DNA of 64,000 nt from positions 2,542,001 through 2,606,000 of the forward strand of contig NZ_OMOR01000001.1 of assembly GCF_900302465.1 (NCBI RefSeq), given 5' to 3'. Both the position numbers and the translations under genes were made by a program. Of this stretch, positions 26,499-36,389 are shown in pieces (position 1 is the first letter of the stretch; each line of letters opens with the position of its first letter). Source of the stretch: Ascidiaceihabitans donghaensis. GTDB taxonomy: Bacteria > Pseudomonadota > Alphaproteobacteria > Rhodobacterales > Rhodobacteraceae. The notes under the pieces were generated by a model. That model worked only from the letters and a program-made list of their open reading frames with translations, was not told where the DNA came from and searched no databases.

Positions 26499-27098
26499 CT
26501 AGCCGGAAAAACTTGCCAAGCCCGCAAGTGTTTCTGCAGGTGTATAAATGTGCTTCATCCCAAGTTTCGAAAGTGCTTCAGAATTCTTTTGGAAATCTTT
26601 TGTGTTATTGGTCACAAAAACGTCCCGACCATTGTAGATGTGCGAGTATGCGGAGATTACATCACACCAAGTATTTCTCCACTTTGACAGTGATGCGGAC
26701 TGAATAACATCGTCAGTTATTGGGACCCCAGAAGGAACATGTTCGGATGGCTTTCTTGGAACATTGGGAGCGATTACATTCCAGAGCGCTTCCCTATCAC
26801 GTTCGAACTTCTCACCGTCATCGACAGAATAGCAAAAGTCCTGATAACTTAGCCCGAATATCCCCGGCATTTGCACTATGGGTAAGTCTTGCCAGCCGAG
26901 CGCTGAGACTCTGTTCTTAAAAAGAATGGCGCTTCCCGGAAACAATTTCGACCTCGAATTTTCAGACGCTGAAGCGGCCAAAAGCGCGACTTCAAATTGC
27001 CCCTGCCTATGGCAGTCGATCAACTCGACCACACAAGCGGCTTGAGGGCGATCATCTTCAACTTCGATTACGCAATTCCAATCAAGTGTTAGCTTCAC
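26499..27098 (-). CDS. PIN-like domain protein without visible antitoxin
   Basis: 199 residues from a GTG with AGGAGG ten bases upstream. N-terminal LTLDWNCVIEVEDD supplies the first acidic residue of a PIN-like fold. The C-terminal CDVISAYSHIYNGRDVFVTNNTKDF matches the D...A...FVTxxxxDF pattern of PIN metal sites. Proteins of this kind are Mg2+-dependent ribonucleases, often toxins. No antitoxin-sized ORF with a ribosome-binding site is adjacent. Hand counts of 60-base lines give 37-45% G+C, lower than the flanks, suggesting acquisition by transfer. It could also be a solitary PIN protein with another role. Confidence 0.75.
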   Translation of the reverse strand: MKLTLDWNCVIEVEDDRPQAACVVELIDCHRQGQFEVALLAASASENSRSKLFPGSAILFKNRVSALGWQDLPIVQMPGIFGLSYQDFCYSVDDGEKFERDREALWNVIAPNVPRKPSEHVPSGVPITDDVIQSASLSKWRNTWCDVISAYSHIYNGRDVFVTNNTKDFQKNSEALSKLGMKHIYTPAETLAGLASFSG

Positions 27099-27217
27099 CA
27101 GCTGCGGCCTCCTCTTGGCAGACTTCTAAAACGCTATTGATAGGTCATCTATTGGCCCTGCTGCAGGTACTGTTCCAAGGGCTCTAAGTAGACCTTCACC
27201 AATTGCAACCCAACGCC

Positions 27218-28573
27218 CTACCCCCCAACCGCTTCCTCAACAGCCCTAACAATCCCATCCACAGAGGCATTCAAAATACCTTCGTCTTCGCTTTCCGCCA
27301 TCACGCGGATCAGCGGTTCGGTGCCGGATTTGCGGATTAGCAGGCGGCCGTTGCCGACGAGGTCCGCTTCGGCTTGGGTGATTGCGGCTTGGACATGGGC
27401 GTCTTCAAGAGGCTTTTGATCTACGGAATATCGCACATTCTTAAGAAGTTGCGGGACGGGGTTAAAGTTATGCATCAATTCGGACGCCCGCTTTTCGCTA
27501 CGCACCATTTCGGCCAAAAACTGCAAACCGGCCATTAGCCCGTCACCTGTTGTGGCATAATCCGTCATCACAATATGACCCGATTGCTCACCGCCCAGAT
27601 TGAACCCGCCTTGCCGCATCCGCTCGACCACGTAGCGGTCGCCGACTGATGTGCGTTCCAGCCGTAGCCCTTTGTCTTCCAAGAACCGCTCAAGCCCCAG
27701 ATTAGACATGACCGTCGCCACCAAAGCCCCGCCTTTGAGCCGCTCATCAGCCGCCCACCGCGACGCCATCAGCGCCATGAATTGATCGCCGTCCCCGACT
27801 TTGCCGTTCTCATCCAGCAGGATCACACGGTCCGCATCGCCATCCAGACAAATCCCCACATCAGCGCCATGGGCGACAACGGCCTCGGCGGCTGTCTGGG
27901 GGTGGGTTGAACCGCATTGTTCGTTGATGTTGTGCCCGTTAGGCGCGGTGCCCACAGGGATCACCGTCGCGCCCAATTCCCAAAGCGTCATGGGGGCGAC
28001 GTGGTGCGCGGCCCCATTGGCACAATCGATCACGATCTTCATACCATCCAGCCGCATCTGCCGTGGAAAGGACGATTTCACCCGCTCAATATAGCGAAAC
28101 CGGCTGTCGTCGATCCGTTTGGCACGCCCAATGTTGGGGGCCTCGGTGGGTTCGACCCCTGCCGCGACCAGCGCTTCGATTTCGGCCTCAACCGCGTCAG
28201 AAAGCTTGAAGCCATCTGGCCCAAAAAACTTGATACCGTTGTCTTGTGCCGGATTGTGGCTGGCCGAGATCATCACCCCGAGGTCCGCACGCATGGACCG
28301 CGTCAGCAGCCCCACGGCGGGCGTCGGCACAGGCCCCAACAACAGCACGTTCATCCCTGTCGATGTCAGCCCTGCCGTCAGCGCATTTTCGAACATATAG
28401 CCGGACAGCCGTGTGTCTTTGCCGATCACAACGCGGTGGGCACTATTTCCGTCGCGGCGGAAATACCGCCCTACCGCCGCGCCGATGCGCAACGCCATTT
28501 CGGCTGTCATAGGGTGAATATTGGCCGTGCCACGCACGCCGTCGGTACCAAAAAGCTTTGTCATGTTACTCAT
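27218..28573 (-). CDS. glmM: Phosphoglucosamine mutase
   Basis: Interconverts glucosamine-6-P and glucosamine-1-P for UDP-GlcNAc, peptidoglycan and LPS synthesis. 451 residues. Motifs: [11 protein letters not shown] (substrate loop), the phosphoserine loop [18 protein letters not shown] with the active Ser near 105, the Mg loop [16 protein letters not shown], the specificity loop GGEQSGHIV, and the phosphate-binding [23 protein letters not shown] (ATG 28573) is chosen because AGG lies eight bases upstream and it overlaps the folP stop, favouring translational coupling; MTKLFG (28564) is the alternative. It is last in the folB-folP-glmM operon, a common alphaproteobacterial layout. Confidence 0.97.
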   Translation of the reverse strand: MSNMTKLFGTDGVRGTANIHPMTAEMALRIGAAVGRYFRRDGNSAHRVVIGKDTRLSGYMFENALTAGLTSTGMNVLLLGPVPTPAVGLLTRSMRADLGVMISASHNPAQDNGIKFFGPDGFKLSDAVEAEIEALVAAGVEPTEAPNIGRAKRIDDSRFRYIERVKSSFPRQMRLDGMKIVIDCANGAAHHVAPMTLWELGATVIPVGTAPNGHNINEQCGSTHPQTAAEAVVAHGADVGICLDGDADRVILLDENGKVGDGDQFMALMASRWAADERLKGGALVATVMSNLGLERFLEDKGLRLERTSVGDRYVVERMRQGGFNLGGEQSGHIVMTDYATTGDGLMAGLQFLAEMVRSEKRASELMHNFNPVPQLLKNVRYSVDQKPLEDAHVQAAITQAEADLVGNGRLLIRKSGTEPLIRVMAESEDEGILNASVDGIVRAVEEAVGG

Positions 28574-29570
28574 GTGCCATGCCTGCCCGCCATAGCGCAA
28601 TGGCTTGTGCATGTCCGGCCACATCATGGGCCCGTACAATTTGCACCCCTTGCCCCAGTGCTGCCAAAGCAACGCCAATTGACCCTGCGTCGCGACCTTG
28701 TGGTTCTGATGCGCCACCAAGGGTACCGATAAAGCGTTTGCGCGATGCGCCCAGCAAGATGGGGGCGCCAAGAGAATGAAACAGGCTGATTTTTTCGAGT
28801 AACGCCAGATTATGCGTCATGTTTTTCCCGAACCCGATCCCCGGATCGACAATAATCTGGCCACGCGGCAAACCTTGACGGGTCAGGGTTTCAATCCGTT
28901 CTGCCAAAAAATCATACACATCCAAAAGAACATTTTCGTAGTGCGGGTCTTTTTGCATTGTCGCAGGATCGCCTTGCGCATGCATAACACACACTGGCAC
29001 GTCACGTTTTGCGCACAAAGGGGCCAGTGCTGCATCAAACGTAAACCCTGCGACGTCATTCACCAAACTGGCACCTGCATCCAAAGCAGCTTTTGCCACT
29101 GGCGCTTTGCGGGTGTCGATCGAAATAGGATGCGTGGTTTTGGCCCGAATGGCCGAAATCGCTGGTGCTACGCGTGCAATTTCATCATCTACCGCAACCG
29201 TTCGGGCCCCTGGTCGTGTAGATTCACCCCCGATGTCCAATATATCCGCACCCTGCCCGATCATCTGCAATGCCGTTTGGCAGGCCATCTCAGGGGCCGC
29301 GTTTTCACCCCCATCCGAAAAACTGTCAGGCGTAACATTCACAATGCCCATCAATCGGGGGACATCAAACGTCATGCCAGAAATCAGGCCGCGTGGCGCT
29401 GTCAGGGCCGCGCTTTCTGCGCTTGTCAATTCGGATACAGATGCCACGCGGGACGTATGGCGCCGCGACAAAATCTCGATATGGGTGAACCAACCCCAAC
29501 CGCTTGCAAGGGGCAAGGCGTCATCAGGGCGGGTGTTGCCAACTTGGACCAAAGGACGAACATAGCGCAT
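28566..29570 (-). CDS. folP: Dihydropteroate synthase
   Basis: Condenses 7,8-dihydropterin pyrophosphate with p-aminobenzoate in folate synthesis. 334 residues, longer than the usual ~280 because of an N-terminal extension (about 60 residues, [20 protein letters not shown]...) before the TIM barrel starts at [18 protein letters not shown]. Other signatures: [58 protein letters not shown]-type [12 protein letters not shown], and [11 protein letters not shown]. It starts five bases after folB ends and its stop overlaps the glmM start. Confidence 0.97.
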   Translation of the reverse strand: MRYVRPLVQVGNTRPDDALPLASGWGWFTHIEILSRRHTSRVASVSELTSAESAALTAPRGLISGMTFDVPRLMGIVNVTPDSFSDGGENAAPEMACQTALQMIGQGADILDIGGESTRPGARTVAVDDEIARVAPAISAIRAKTTHPISIDTRKAPVAKAALDAGASLVNDVAGFTFDAALAPLCAKRDVPVCVMHAQGDPATMQKDPHYENVLLDVYDFLAERIETLTRQGLPRGQIIVDPGIGFGKNMTHNLALLEKISLFHSLGAPILLGASRKRFIGTLGGASEPQGRDAGSIGVALAALGQGVQIVRAHDVAGHAQAIALWRAGMAHE

Positions 29571-29575
29571 GACGC

Positions 29576-30502
29576 TTAAATCCGGTCGCTGTCCGCAGAC
29601 ATGGTGCGCACGGTCACAGCACTGTCCTCAGGCGCGTCTGCACCGATCACCAGCAGCTCTTGAGCATCACAGGTTTGGGCGAACCACGCAGCCAGTGCCA
29701 CAGCGTCTTTTGGGCCAGCAGAGGGCCCATCAACCGCATCCAACACAATCTTGGAAGGCGCCCAGACACAAATCTGGCCATTGCGCATCCCCCAGTCCAG
29801 TTCAGTACGTGTTTCCACGACAACACAGCGTTCGTCCGTTGCAGCCAATACCCATGCGTTTTGCTCGATTGCCAGCAGATCAACGCGGCGTTGGGTCATT
29901 TTGTGGCCTGTTTGCGGGGCTGGCACATCAGACGCTTCGACGCATACGATCAAAGGCCGCCCGCCCGCCTGCAACTGATCGATCCAGCCTCCCAAATGGG
30001 GCGATCCCAGCGCTGCGTTCGACAAAAACACCAGTTCTGGGTGCAATGGGGTTTCTTCTTCGACGCCTGCCACATCACTGGCTGCGCGTGCGCGAACGAT
30101 TTCAACACCCAATGCGCCCGGTCCGCGATCCAGCTTTTCGATGCGCACAAAGACGCGCTTTGCTTGTGGTTCAAGCAAAATGCGATCCGCAACACGTTCT
30201 GCGAGTGTTTCCAACAAGTTAAGCCGCTCATCGGCCAGCTCAAACGCGATCGCTTCGGTGACTTTGTCGTAGCTTAGAATACGGTCCACATCATCTTCGA
30301 TGGGGCCGGTCAGCGGCTGTACTTCCACAACGATGTTAAAGCTGATGCGTTGCGTCACCCCGCGCTCTGCCTGAAACGCGCCGATTTCGACATCTACCGT
30401 ATGATTGCGCACAGAAATGCGATCAAGCGGTTGGTCGCCATGGGGTGTCGCATCAGCACGCTCAGAGGGATGCGCAAAAGCGAGACGGACTTCAGTGGTC
30501 AT
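29576..30502 (-). CDS. folB: Dihydroneopterin aldolase with a long C-terminal extension
   Basis: Cleaves dihydroneopterin to the hydroxymethyl pterin in folate synthesis. Residues ~25-140 are the FolB domain (LDRISVRNHTVDVEIGAFQAERGVTQRISFNIVVEV, ILSYDKVTEAIAFELADERLNLLETLAERVADRIL, VFVRIEKLDRGPGALGVEIVRAR). The catalytic Glu and Lys are in IGAFQAERG and RIEKLDR. The remaining ~165 residues (LHPELVFLSNAALGSPHLGGWIDQLQAGGRPLIVCVEA...) are not part of standard FolB (about 120 residues) and I do not recognise their fold. First gene of the folB-folP-glmM operon; the stop is five bases from folP. Confidence 0.93.
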   Translation of the reverse strand: MTTEVRLAFAHPSERADATPHGDQPLDRISVRNHTVDVEIGAFQAERGVTQRISFNIVVEVQPLTGPIEDDVDRILSYDKVTEAIAFELADERLNLLETLAERVADRILLEPQAKRVFVRIEKLDRGPGALGVEIVRARAASDVAGVEEETPLHPELVFLSNAALGSPHLGGWIDQLQAGGRPLIVCVEASDVPAPQTGHKMTQRRVDLLAIEQNAWVLAATDERCVVVETRTELDWGMRNGQICVWAPSKIVLDAVDGPSAGPKDAVALAAWFAQTCDAQELLVIGADAPEDSAVTVRTMSADSDRI

Positions 30503-30637
30503 GAGACAGGTCTTTCAACAGGGCAAGCAGCGCCTGCATAGACGGTTTTGCAGTTTGGGAACAGCGTCGTTTACGCCAGAGCAGCACCCATATGCGGCAT
30601 CCCATTGCGCAGGGTGCCTACTGGCGGATGGGCGCTT

Positions 30638-31267
30638 TTAGTTGGATGCAGTACGGTACGTGTGGCGGTAAAAGATATGGACGCCAATCCGCGCGGTTTT
30701 GGTATACACCTTGGACCAACGCGGGCGAACTGCTGTTGTATGATAGTGCGTGGCACCATTGGTCAAATCGGGGGCGCGACCATCAATTACCGCACGGGCC
30801 ACTTTTGCAACACGCTCATAGGATTTTGGTTCGTTGATGCGTTCCGGTCTGCCGTCGCAGGTATAGGTGAATTGGCACCCGTATTTCTTGCCGGTGCCCT
30901 GGTTGATCACCCCACACAAAGACCCCGGAAACCGTGTGCTTTTGACCCGATTCAAGATAACCTCAGCAACAGCGAATTGACCTTTCACGGTCTCGCCACG
31001 TGCTTCAAAATATAACGCTTCAGACAGACATTTCCACTGGGTGCTGCCTTTTGCTTTGGGTTGCGCGTCAAGCCAGGATTTCGAAAATACAACATCGCTG
31101 CCGCTTTGGTCTACGACCTGAACCAGCCCATTCAACCTGTCTTTGGAGACTTTGTTCAAGCCGCGCGTCTCGTTGCGCAACAGCTTTTTCGCCTGTTCAT
31201 CCCCCGCCAAAAGCGAAACGGGAATGGACATGGCCAGAGCCATCAAAAAGGAAAAAAGTACACGCAT
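30638..31267 (-). CDS. SleB/CwlJ-type cell wall hydrolase
   Basis: 209 residues with a Sec signal peptide (MRVLFSFLMALAMSIPVSLLAG). The catalytic hydrolase_2 domain begins at WKCLSEALYFEARGETVKGQFAVAEVILNRVKSTRFPGSLCGVINQG and continues through GCQFTYTCDG to GATHYHTTAVRPRWSKVYTKTARIGVHIFYR. The Glu in YFEARGE is the expected lytic transglycosylase acid. SleB-like enzymes cleave peptidoglycan glycan strands; outside sporeformers they serve in wall remodelling. The start at 31267 places the signal peptide at the N-terminus. It lies between folB and ppdK, all on the minus strand. Confidence 0.9.
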   Translation of the reverse strand: MRVLFSFLMALAMSIPVSLLAGDEQAKKLLRNETRGLNKVSKDRLNGLVQVVDQSGSDVVFSKSWLDAQPKAKGSTQWKCLSEALYFEARGETVKGQFAVAEVILNRVKSTRFPGSLCGVINQGTGKKYGCQFTYTCDGRPERINEPKSYERVAKVARAVIDGRAPDLTNGATHYHTTAVRPRWSKVYTKTARIGVHIFYRHTYRTASN

Positions 31268-31418
31268 GCGGCAGCCTAGTGTCGTTTCAGATGGGGCCAC
31301 ATACGCAGAAAATTGGTTAAGGTCCAGTTTATCACGTTTTCAGCACACCGACGTCATGCGCCACAGCCTTGGTTCACCAGCTAAAAAACCCCTTATTTCG
31401 CGGGTGTTGCACTGTGTA

Positions 31419-33956
31419 TCACAACGTCTTGTGGGCGATGGCCAGTTGGGCTGCGGCAAGACGCGCACCTGGCACCCGGAAAGGTGAGCATGAAACATAG
31501 TCAAAACCACGGGCGCGACAGAAGGCGATTGATTCGGGGTTGCCACCATGCTCACCACAGATCGACAACGTCACATCGGGCTGCGTTTTGCGGCCCCGTG
31601 TAGCACCCAGTTCCAGCAACTCTCCCACTCCGTCCAGATCCAGCGTGTGGAACGGGTCTTCGGGGAAGACCTCCTGACGCACATAGTCGGACATGAAACG
31701 CCCTGCATCATCGCGGCTTAAACCATATGTCATTTGCGTCAGATCGTTGGTTCCGAAACTTAAGAAGGCGCAATGCTGTGCAATGTCACCGGCGCGCAAT
31801 GCGGCGCGTGGCGTTTCAACCATAACGCCCAATCTGTAATCAAAGCTTTCACCGCGTTCGTTGTGGACAGCCGCCGCAACGCTATCAATGTTGGTTTTGA
31901 CCAATTCAACTTCGCGTTTGGCGCTGACCAACGGGATCATGATTTCAGGAACAACGGGGTCGCCGTCGCGGCTGGCCTCCAAGGTGGCTTCAAAAATCGC
32001 CCGGGCCTGCATTTCGTAAATTTCCGGCACTGTCACGCCTAGGCGCACACCGCGCAAACCAAGCATCGGGTTGTATTCCATCATGGCTTCAATGCGCCGC
32101 GTCACATCGGACAAGGGCAAATCCAAAGCCTCGGCAAGCTCGCGCTGTCCACTGCGATTTGTTGGCAAAAATTCATGTAGGGGTGGATCAAACAGTCGAA
32201 TGCAGACTGGCTGGCCTTCCATGATCCGGAACAATTGCGTAAAATCGTCCCGCTGCATCGGCAACAAGCGCTCTAGAACAGCGCGTCTGTCCTCGCCTGT
32301 CTCAGCAAAGATCATCTCGCGCATCACCGTCAGACGGTTGATGTCGAAAAACATATGTTCCGTGCGGCACAAACCGATACCTTGCGCGTTGAAATTGCGT
32401 GCGGTCTGAGCATCGGCTGGGGTATCTGCATTGGCGCGAATGCCGATGTCGCGTTCGGCGTCTGCCCAGTCCATCAGGTTTTGAAATGCGTCGTCTAGTG
32501 CAGCTTCCTGCATCGCAGGCGCCCCCAACAACACATCCCCGCTGGTGCCATCAATGGTGATCACGTCGCCTTGTTTGATGATACGGCCGTCTTTTAGCAT
32601 CAACTGCTTGTCATTGGTCTGAAACCGGATGTCGGACACGCCCACAACGCACGGCAGGCCAATGCCGCGCCCGATCACGGCCGCGTGGCTGGTGATCCCG
32701 CCCCGTTCTGTCAAAACGGCTTTGGCCGCGTGCATGCCACGAATATCTTCGGGCGACGTTTCACGGCGGACCAAAACGCAGTCTTCGTTGCGTGACGCGC
32801 TTGCCTGTGCTTCTGCAGCCGTAAACACGATCCGACCTGTGGCCGCACCGGGACTGGCCGCGATTCCATGCCCGATGACGTCACGCGCCGCATCTTTGTC
32901 CACTTGGCGGTGAAGTAATTCATTCAGCATGCTCGGCTCGACACGCATCACGGCCTCTTGTTGCGGGATAATCTTATCCTTTGCGAGCTGCACAGCGATA
33001 CGCACAGCAGCACGCGGGCTGCGGGCCACACGCACTCCGTCCAGAATGTGCAAAACACCATCATCTACAGTGAATTCCACCTGCATTTCTTCGCGCAATT
33101 TCACCCGCATCAATGCGGCATGGTCCTGAAGCTGTTTGAACAGCACAGGTTCTTCTTCTTCCAAAGACGGCCCACGAGGGTCTTTTGTCAGGTACAATGC
33201 TTCTGCTTCGGCGTGCAGCGCATCGCGCCCCTGACTTTGACGCAAATAGCGTCCGGTGATTTGCGGCAGCCCTGTGTTGCTGTCGACAAGCTGCAAAACG
33301 CCTGCACCGCTTTTCTTGATGCCAACGCCAAAGGCCATTTGCTGAACCACCAACCCCAAACCGGCTTCGGCAGGTGCACCTTTGGCTTGGCGCAGCAAAC
33401 GGGCGGTTGTGCCATCCCATGCACGTGCCATTGATCGCAACACCGCTCCAAGCTGCGTCGCACGGTTGCCGGGGAAGCTTTCTTCGGTCTCGTCCTCGTA
33501 GGCACGCAGGGTTTCTTTCAACCCTTCCGGCCCGTTCCCCGTTACATTATCGAACATATCGGGGTCTAACCTGGCCACATGAACCGCATAATATTGCACA
33601 AATCGCATATATAGCGCTGTAGCGGCATCTGATCCCAAATCACGGCACAGTGTCGCGTGGCTGGAATCATTCATCCCGATATTCAACACGGCCCCCGGAC
33701 CACCCCAATCAGGATCTTCAGAGGACGGACGCACACAAAGCAGTGCATCATCAGGAAACTGCTTCAATACGGCTTCAATGTCCGGCAGCTCCCCTTGGGC
33801 GATTTTGTGCACCGCCTCAAAGCTAAGGGCGACAGTTGTCGGCACCGGCAGATCAAGCCGCACCAGCCGTTGCAGGCATTTCGCCCGCCCGCCATGTGTC
33901 GCTGTAGCGATCGGCGCTGTTTGCGTAACCAGTGTTGTGTTCGGATTATTCTGCAC
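31419..33956 (-). CDS. ppdK: Pyruvate, phosphate dikinase
   Basis: Interconverts pyruvate, ATP and Pi with PEP, AMP and PPi. 845 residues (usual 870-880). The N-terminal nucleotide-binding half is divergent: DWGGPGAVLNIGMND replaces the usual PGMMDTVLNLG. The phosphohistidine domain has AVLTERGGITSHAAVIGRGIGLPCVVG with His near 424. The C-terminal PEP/pyruvate barrel shows GIGLCRTEHMFF, MLGLRGVRLG, PEIMIPLVSAKREVEL, MVETPRAALRAGDIAQHCAFLSFGTNDLTQMTYG and SICGEHGGNPES with the active Cys. The start is a GTG with GAGG eight bases upstream. Transcribed alone; repeat element E1 lies in front of it. Confidence 0.95.
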   Translation of the reverse strand: MQNNPNTTLVTQTAPIATATHGGRAKCLQRLVRLDLPVPTTVALSFEAVHKIAQGELPDIEAVLKQFPDDALLCVRPSSEDPDWGGPGAVLNIGMNDSSHATLCRDLGSDAATALYMRFVQYYAVHVARLDPDMFDNVTGNGPEGLKETLRAYEDETEESFPGNRATQLGAVLRSMARAWDGTTARLLRQAKGAPAEAGLGLVVQQMAFGVGIKKSGAGVLQLVDSNTGLPQITGRYLRQSQGRDALHAEAEALYLTKDPRGPSLEEEEPVLFKQLQDHAALMRVKLREEMQVEFTVDDGVLHILDGVRVARSPRAAVRIAVQLAKDKIIPQQEAVMRVEPSMLNELLHRQVDKDAARDVIGHGIAASPGAATGRIVFTAAEAQASASRNEDCVLVRRETSPEDIRGMHAAKAVLTERGGITSHAAVIGRGIGLPCVVGVSDIRFQTNDKQLMLKDGRIIKQGDVITIDGTSGDVLLGAPAMQEAALDDAFQNLMDWADAERDIGIRANADTPADAQTARNFNAQGIGLCRTEHMFFDINRLTVMREMIFAETGEDRRAVLERLLPMQRDDFTQLFRIMEGQPVCIRLFDPPLHEFLPTNRSGQRELAEALDLPLSDVTRRIEAMMEYNPMLGLRGVRLGVTVPEIYEMQARAIFEATLEASRDGDPVVPEIMIPLVSAKREVELVKTNIDSVAAAVHNERGESFDYRLGVMVETPRAALRAGDIAQHCAFLSFGTNDLTQMTYGLSRDDAGRFMSDYVRQEVFPEDPFHTLDLDGVGELLELGATRGRKTQPDVTLSICGEHGGNPESIAFCRARGFDYVSCSPFRVPGARLAAAQLAIAHKTL

Positions 33957-34038
33957 CGCAGCACCTCATGTGTTGGGTGCAGCATAGAATGTAAACTTGG
34001 TGTTACAAGAGTTAAGAAAGGTTAACGGGCCAGCCAAA

Positions 34039-34096
34039 GGGGGGCCAGCCCCCGGCCTGCGGCCTCCCCCGAGGTATTTTTTACCAAGATGAAGGG
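34039..34096. repeat. Rhodobacteral intergenic element E1 (G-rich hairpin plus CCCCCGAGGTATTTTTT)
   Basis: GGGGGC 34040-34045 / GCCCCC 34048-34053, then a GGCC/GGCC hairpin, then CCCCCGAGGTATTTTTTACC and AAGATGAAG. Between ppdK and glyS. Three related copies lie at 39841, 48956 and 57763. Confidence 0.7.
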
Positions 34097-34097
34097 A

Positions 34098-36389
34098 TTA
34101 GCCGTCGATTTTGGTCAGGTCTGCCACGCTTGAGCAGATTGTGCGGATGCGGCTGAGCAGATTGAGCCTGTTGCGTCGCACTGTTGGGTTGTCTGCGTTG
34201 ATTTGCACCGCTTCAAAGAACGCGTCGATGGGCTGGCGCAGGGTTGCCATGGCAGCCATTGCGATTTGGAAGTCTTGTTGTTCCATGGCCGGAGTGATTT
34301 TGGCCTCGGCCCCGTCGAGGGCTGCGAAAAGTGCGCGTTCTTCGTCGGTTTCGGCGAATTTCACGTCCGCGCCGTAGGAATATTCGACCCCGTCCGCCTC
34401 TTCTGCTTGGGAGAGGATGTTGTTGGCGCGTTTGAACCCCTGGATGAGGTTTTCACCATCGTCTGTTTTGAGCGTTTCCGACAGGGCGCGGGCCCGTTTG
34501 ACGAGCAGGTTGATGTCGTCGTTGCCATCCATCGCAATGCAGGCGTCGATGATGTCGTGGCGGATGCCTTGGTCACGCAAGTAGGTTTTGAGGCGGTCGT
34601 GGATGAAGGCGAGGAGTTCTGGCGGGATCCTTTTTACATCAGGCTCTCCACCAACAGATTTTTCGAAAACAAACTCCTGAATTTGGGAACCTTCATTCTT
34701 CACCATGCTTTCAATGACTGAACCCATTGCCAATCCAGCTGTTGCTCCATCGATCACTTCTTCGTACTCTGGTAAAGATAGCACCCAAGCCTGAAATACC
34801 TTCTGTTCATCTGATTTTTCCTGACCTGCCTTTAAGAACCAAGTATTGAATATTGACGCTTTAACCGAATCCAGATGGACCGAAATTATTGGCAGCAGAT
34901 TTGCCGAGACATCTTGTTCCACAGCAATCCGGATAATCCCTAAAGCTGCGCGGCGCAGCGCAAACGGGTCTTTTGACCCCGTTGGCTTCTCATCAATCGC
35001 CCAGAACCCAACTAGCTTATCGATTTTCTCAGCCAAAGATGTCGCCACAGACACAGGCGCTGTTGGCACATCATCTGACGGGCCTAATGGGGCGTAGTGT
35101 TCCTCTGAAGCTGCCGCAATCGCTGCATCTTCACCTGAAGCTTCGATGTAATAGCGCCCCATAAGCCCTTGAAGTTCGGGGAATTCATAGACCATTTCGG
35201 ACCCAAGGTCAGCCTTCGCCAAACGCGCCGCTTTCTCAGCCATATCGGGATCGGCCCCGACAGAAGGCGCAATTTCGCGGGCCAGCGCGGCCATGCGATC
35301 CACAAGGTCCGCTTGCGTGCCAAGCTTGTTGTGGAAGGTCACGTTTTTCAGCGCGTCCAGCCAGTCGGTCATGCCCGCCTTGGCCACACGCAGATCGTTT
35401 TCCCAGAAGAATTTCGCATCCGCCAGACGCGCCGACAGCACCTTTTGGTTGCCCGCAAGGATGGTGGCCCCGGTGTCGGATGTTTCGCGGTTGGCGACGG
35501 TGATGAAACGCTCAATCCGGCCGGTTTTGGGGTTCTTCACGGAAAAGAACTTTTGATGCTCTTTCATCGAGAGTTTCAGCACCTCTGGCGGCAGGCCAAG
35601 GAAATCGTCATCAATGGTGCCCATCAGGACGACGGGCCATTCAACAAGCCCTGCGACCTCGGCCAAAAGGCCCGCGTCTTCAATGACTTCCAGCCCGTTT
35701 GCGAAGGCTTGGTTCGTGGCGTCGTGCCAGATGGTGTCGGCGCGCTCGGACGCGTCGAGTACCACATGGGCGCGTTTCAGCTTGGTTGTGTAGTCGTCAA
35801 AAGACGTGACCGAAAAACGGCCCGGGGCCATAAAACGGTGGCCTTCGGTGGTGTCGGAGGATGTGATGCCGTCGACGTCCATTGGGATGACCTGAGCGCC
35901 GTCCTCGGCAACGGTGATCGCCAGAATGGAGTGCAGCGGGCGCACCCATTTGAGCGACCCACTGCCCCAACGCATGGATTTCGGCCATGGGAAGTTGCGG
36001 ATTGCATGTTCCAGAACTTCGGCCACGATGTCAGCCGCCGGGCGGCCCGGCTTGGTGATCTTGGCGAACAGGATATTGCCTTTGGGTGTTTCGCGTTCTT
36101 CCAGATCGTCGCGGGTCAGGCCAGCGCCGCGCAGGAACCCTTCGATGGCTTTTTCGGGCGCATCGGCTTTGGGGCCTTTGCGTTCTTCCACGGTCGTGGG
36201 GGACGCGTCCAGCATCCCCTCAACAGTCAAAGTCAGGCGGCGCGGTGTGGAAAAGGCAGCGGCAGAGGCGTAGGTCAACCCGGCCTCAACCATGCCGTTT
36301 GTCACGAGCTTTTTCAGGTCCTCAGCGGCGCGGGTTTGCATGCGCGCGGGGATTTCCTCGGAAAACAGTTCAATCAGAAGATCAGGCAT
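34098..36389 (-). CDS. glyS: Glycine-tRNA ligase beta subunit
   Basis: tRNA-binding subunit of the bacterial alpha2-beta2 glycyl-tRNA synthetase. 763 residues, longer than the ~690 typical of many bacteria. N-terminus MPDLLIELFSEEIPARMQTRAAEDL, mid segments NFPWPKSMRWGSGSLKWVRPLHSILAI and LSMKEHQKFFSVKNPKTGRIERFITVANRE, then DFFDAV-type HDRLKTYLRDQGIRHDIIDA in the HD-like part. An inserted, AT-rich stretch (about 43% G+C for 34621-34920 by hand count) encodes VKASIFNTWFLKAGQEKSDEQKVFQAW and the following ~70 residues. The start overlaps the stop of the DUF6446 gene as TAATG, implying coupling. Confidence 0.96.
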   Translation of the reverse strand: MPDLLIELFSEEIPARMQTRAAEDLKKLVTNGMVEAGLTYASAAAFSTPRRLTLTVEGMLDASPTTVEERKGPKADAPEKAIEGFLRGAGLTRDDLEERETPKGNILFAKITKPGRPAADIVAEVLEHAIRNFPWPKSMRWGSGSLKWVRPLHSILAITVAEDGAQVIPMDVDGITSSDTTEGHRFMAPGRFSVTSFDDYTTKLKRAHVVLDASERADTIWHDATNQAFANGLEVIEDAGLLAEVAGLVEWPVVLMGTIDDDFLGLPPEVLKLSMKEHQKFFSVKNPKTGRIERFITVANRETSDTGATILAGNQKVLSARLADAKFFWENDLRVAKAGMTDWLDALKNVTFHNKLGTQADLVDRMAALAREIAPSVGADPDMAEKAARLAKADLGSEMVYEFPELQGLMGRYYIEASGEDAAIAAASEEHYAPLGPSDDVPTAPVSVATSLAEKIDKLVGFWAIDEKPTGSKDPFALRRAALGIIRIAVEQDVSANLLPIISVHLDSVKASIFNTWFLKAGQEKSDEQKVFQAWVLSLPEYEEVIDGATAGLAMGSVIESMVKNEGSQIQEFVFEKSVGGEPDVKRIPPELLAFIHDRLKTYLRDQGIRHDIIDACIAMDGNDDINLLVKRARALSETLKTDDGENLIQGFKRANNILSQAEEADGVEYSYGADVKFAETDEERALFAALDGAEAKITPAMEQQDFQIAMAAMATLRQPIDAFFEAVQINADNPTVRRNRLNLLSRIRTICSSVADLTKIDG

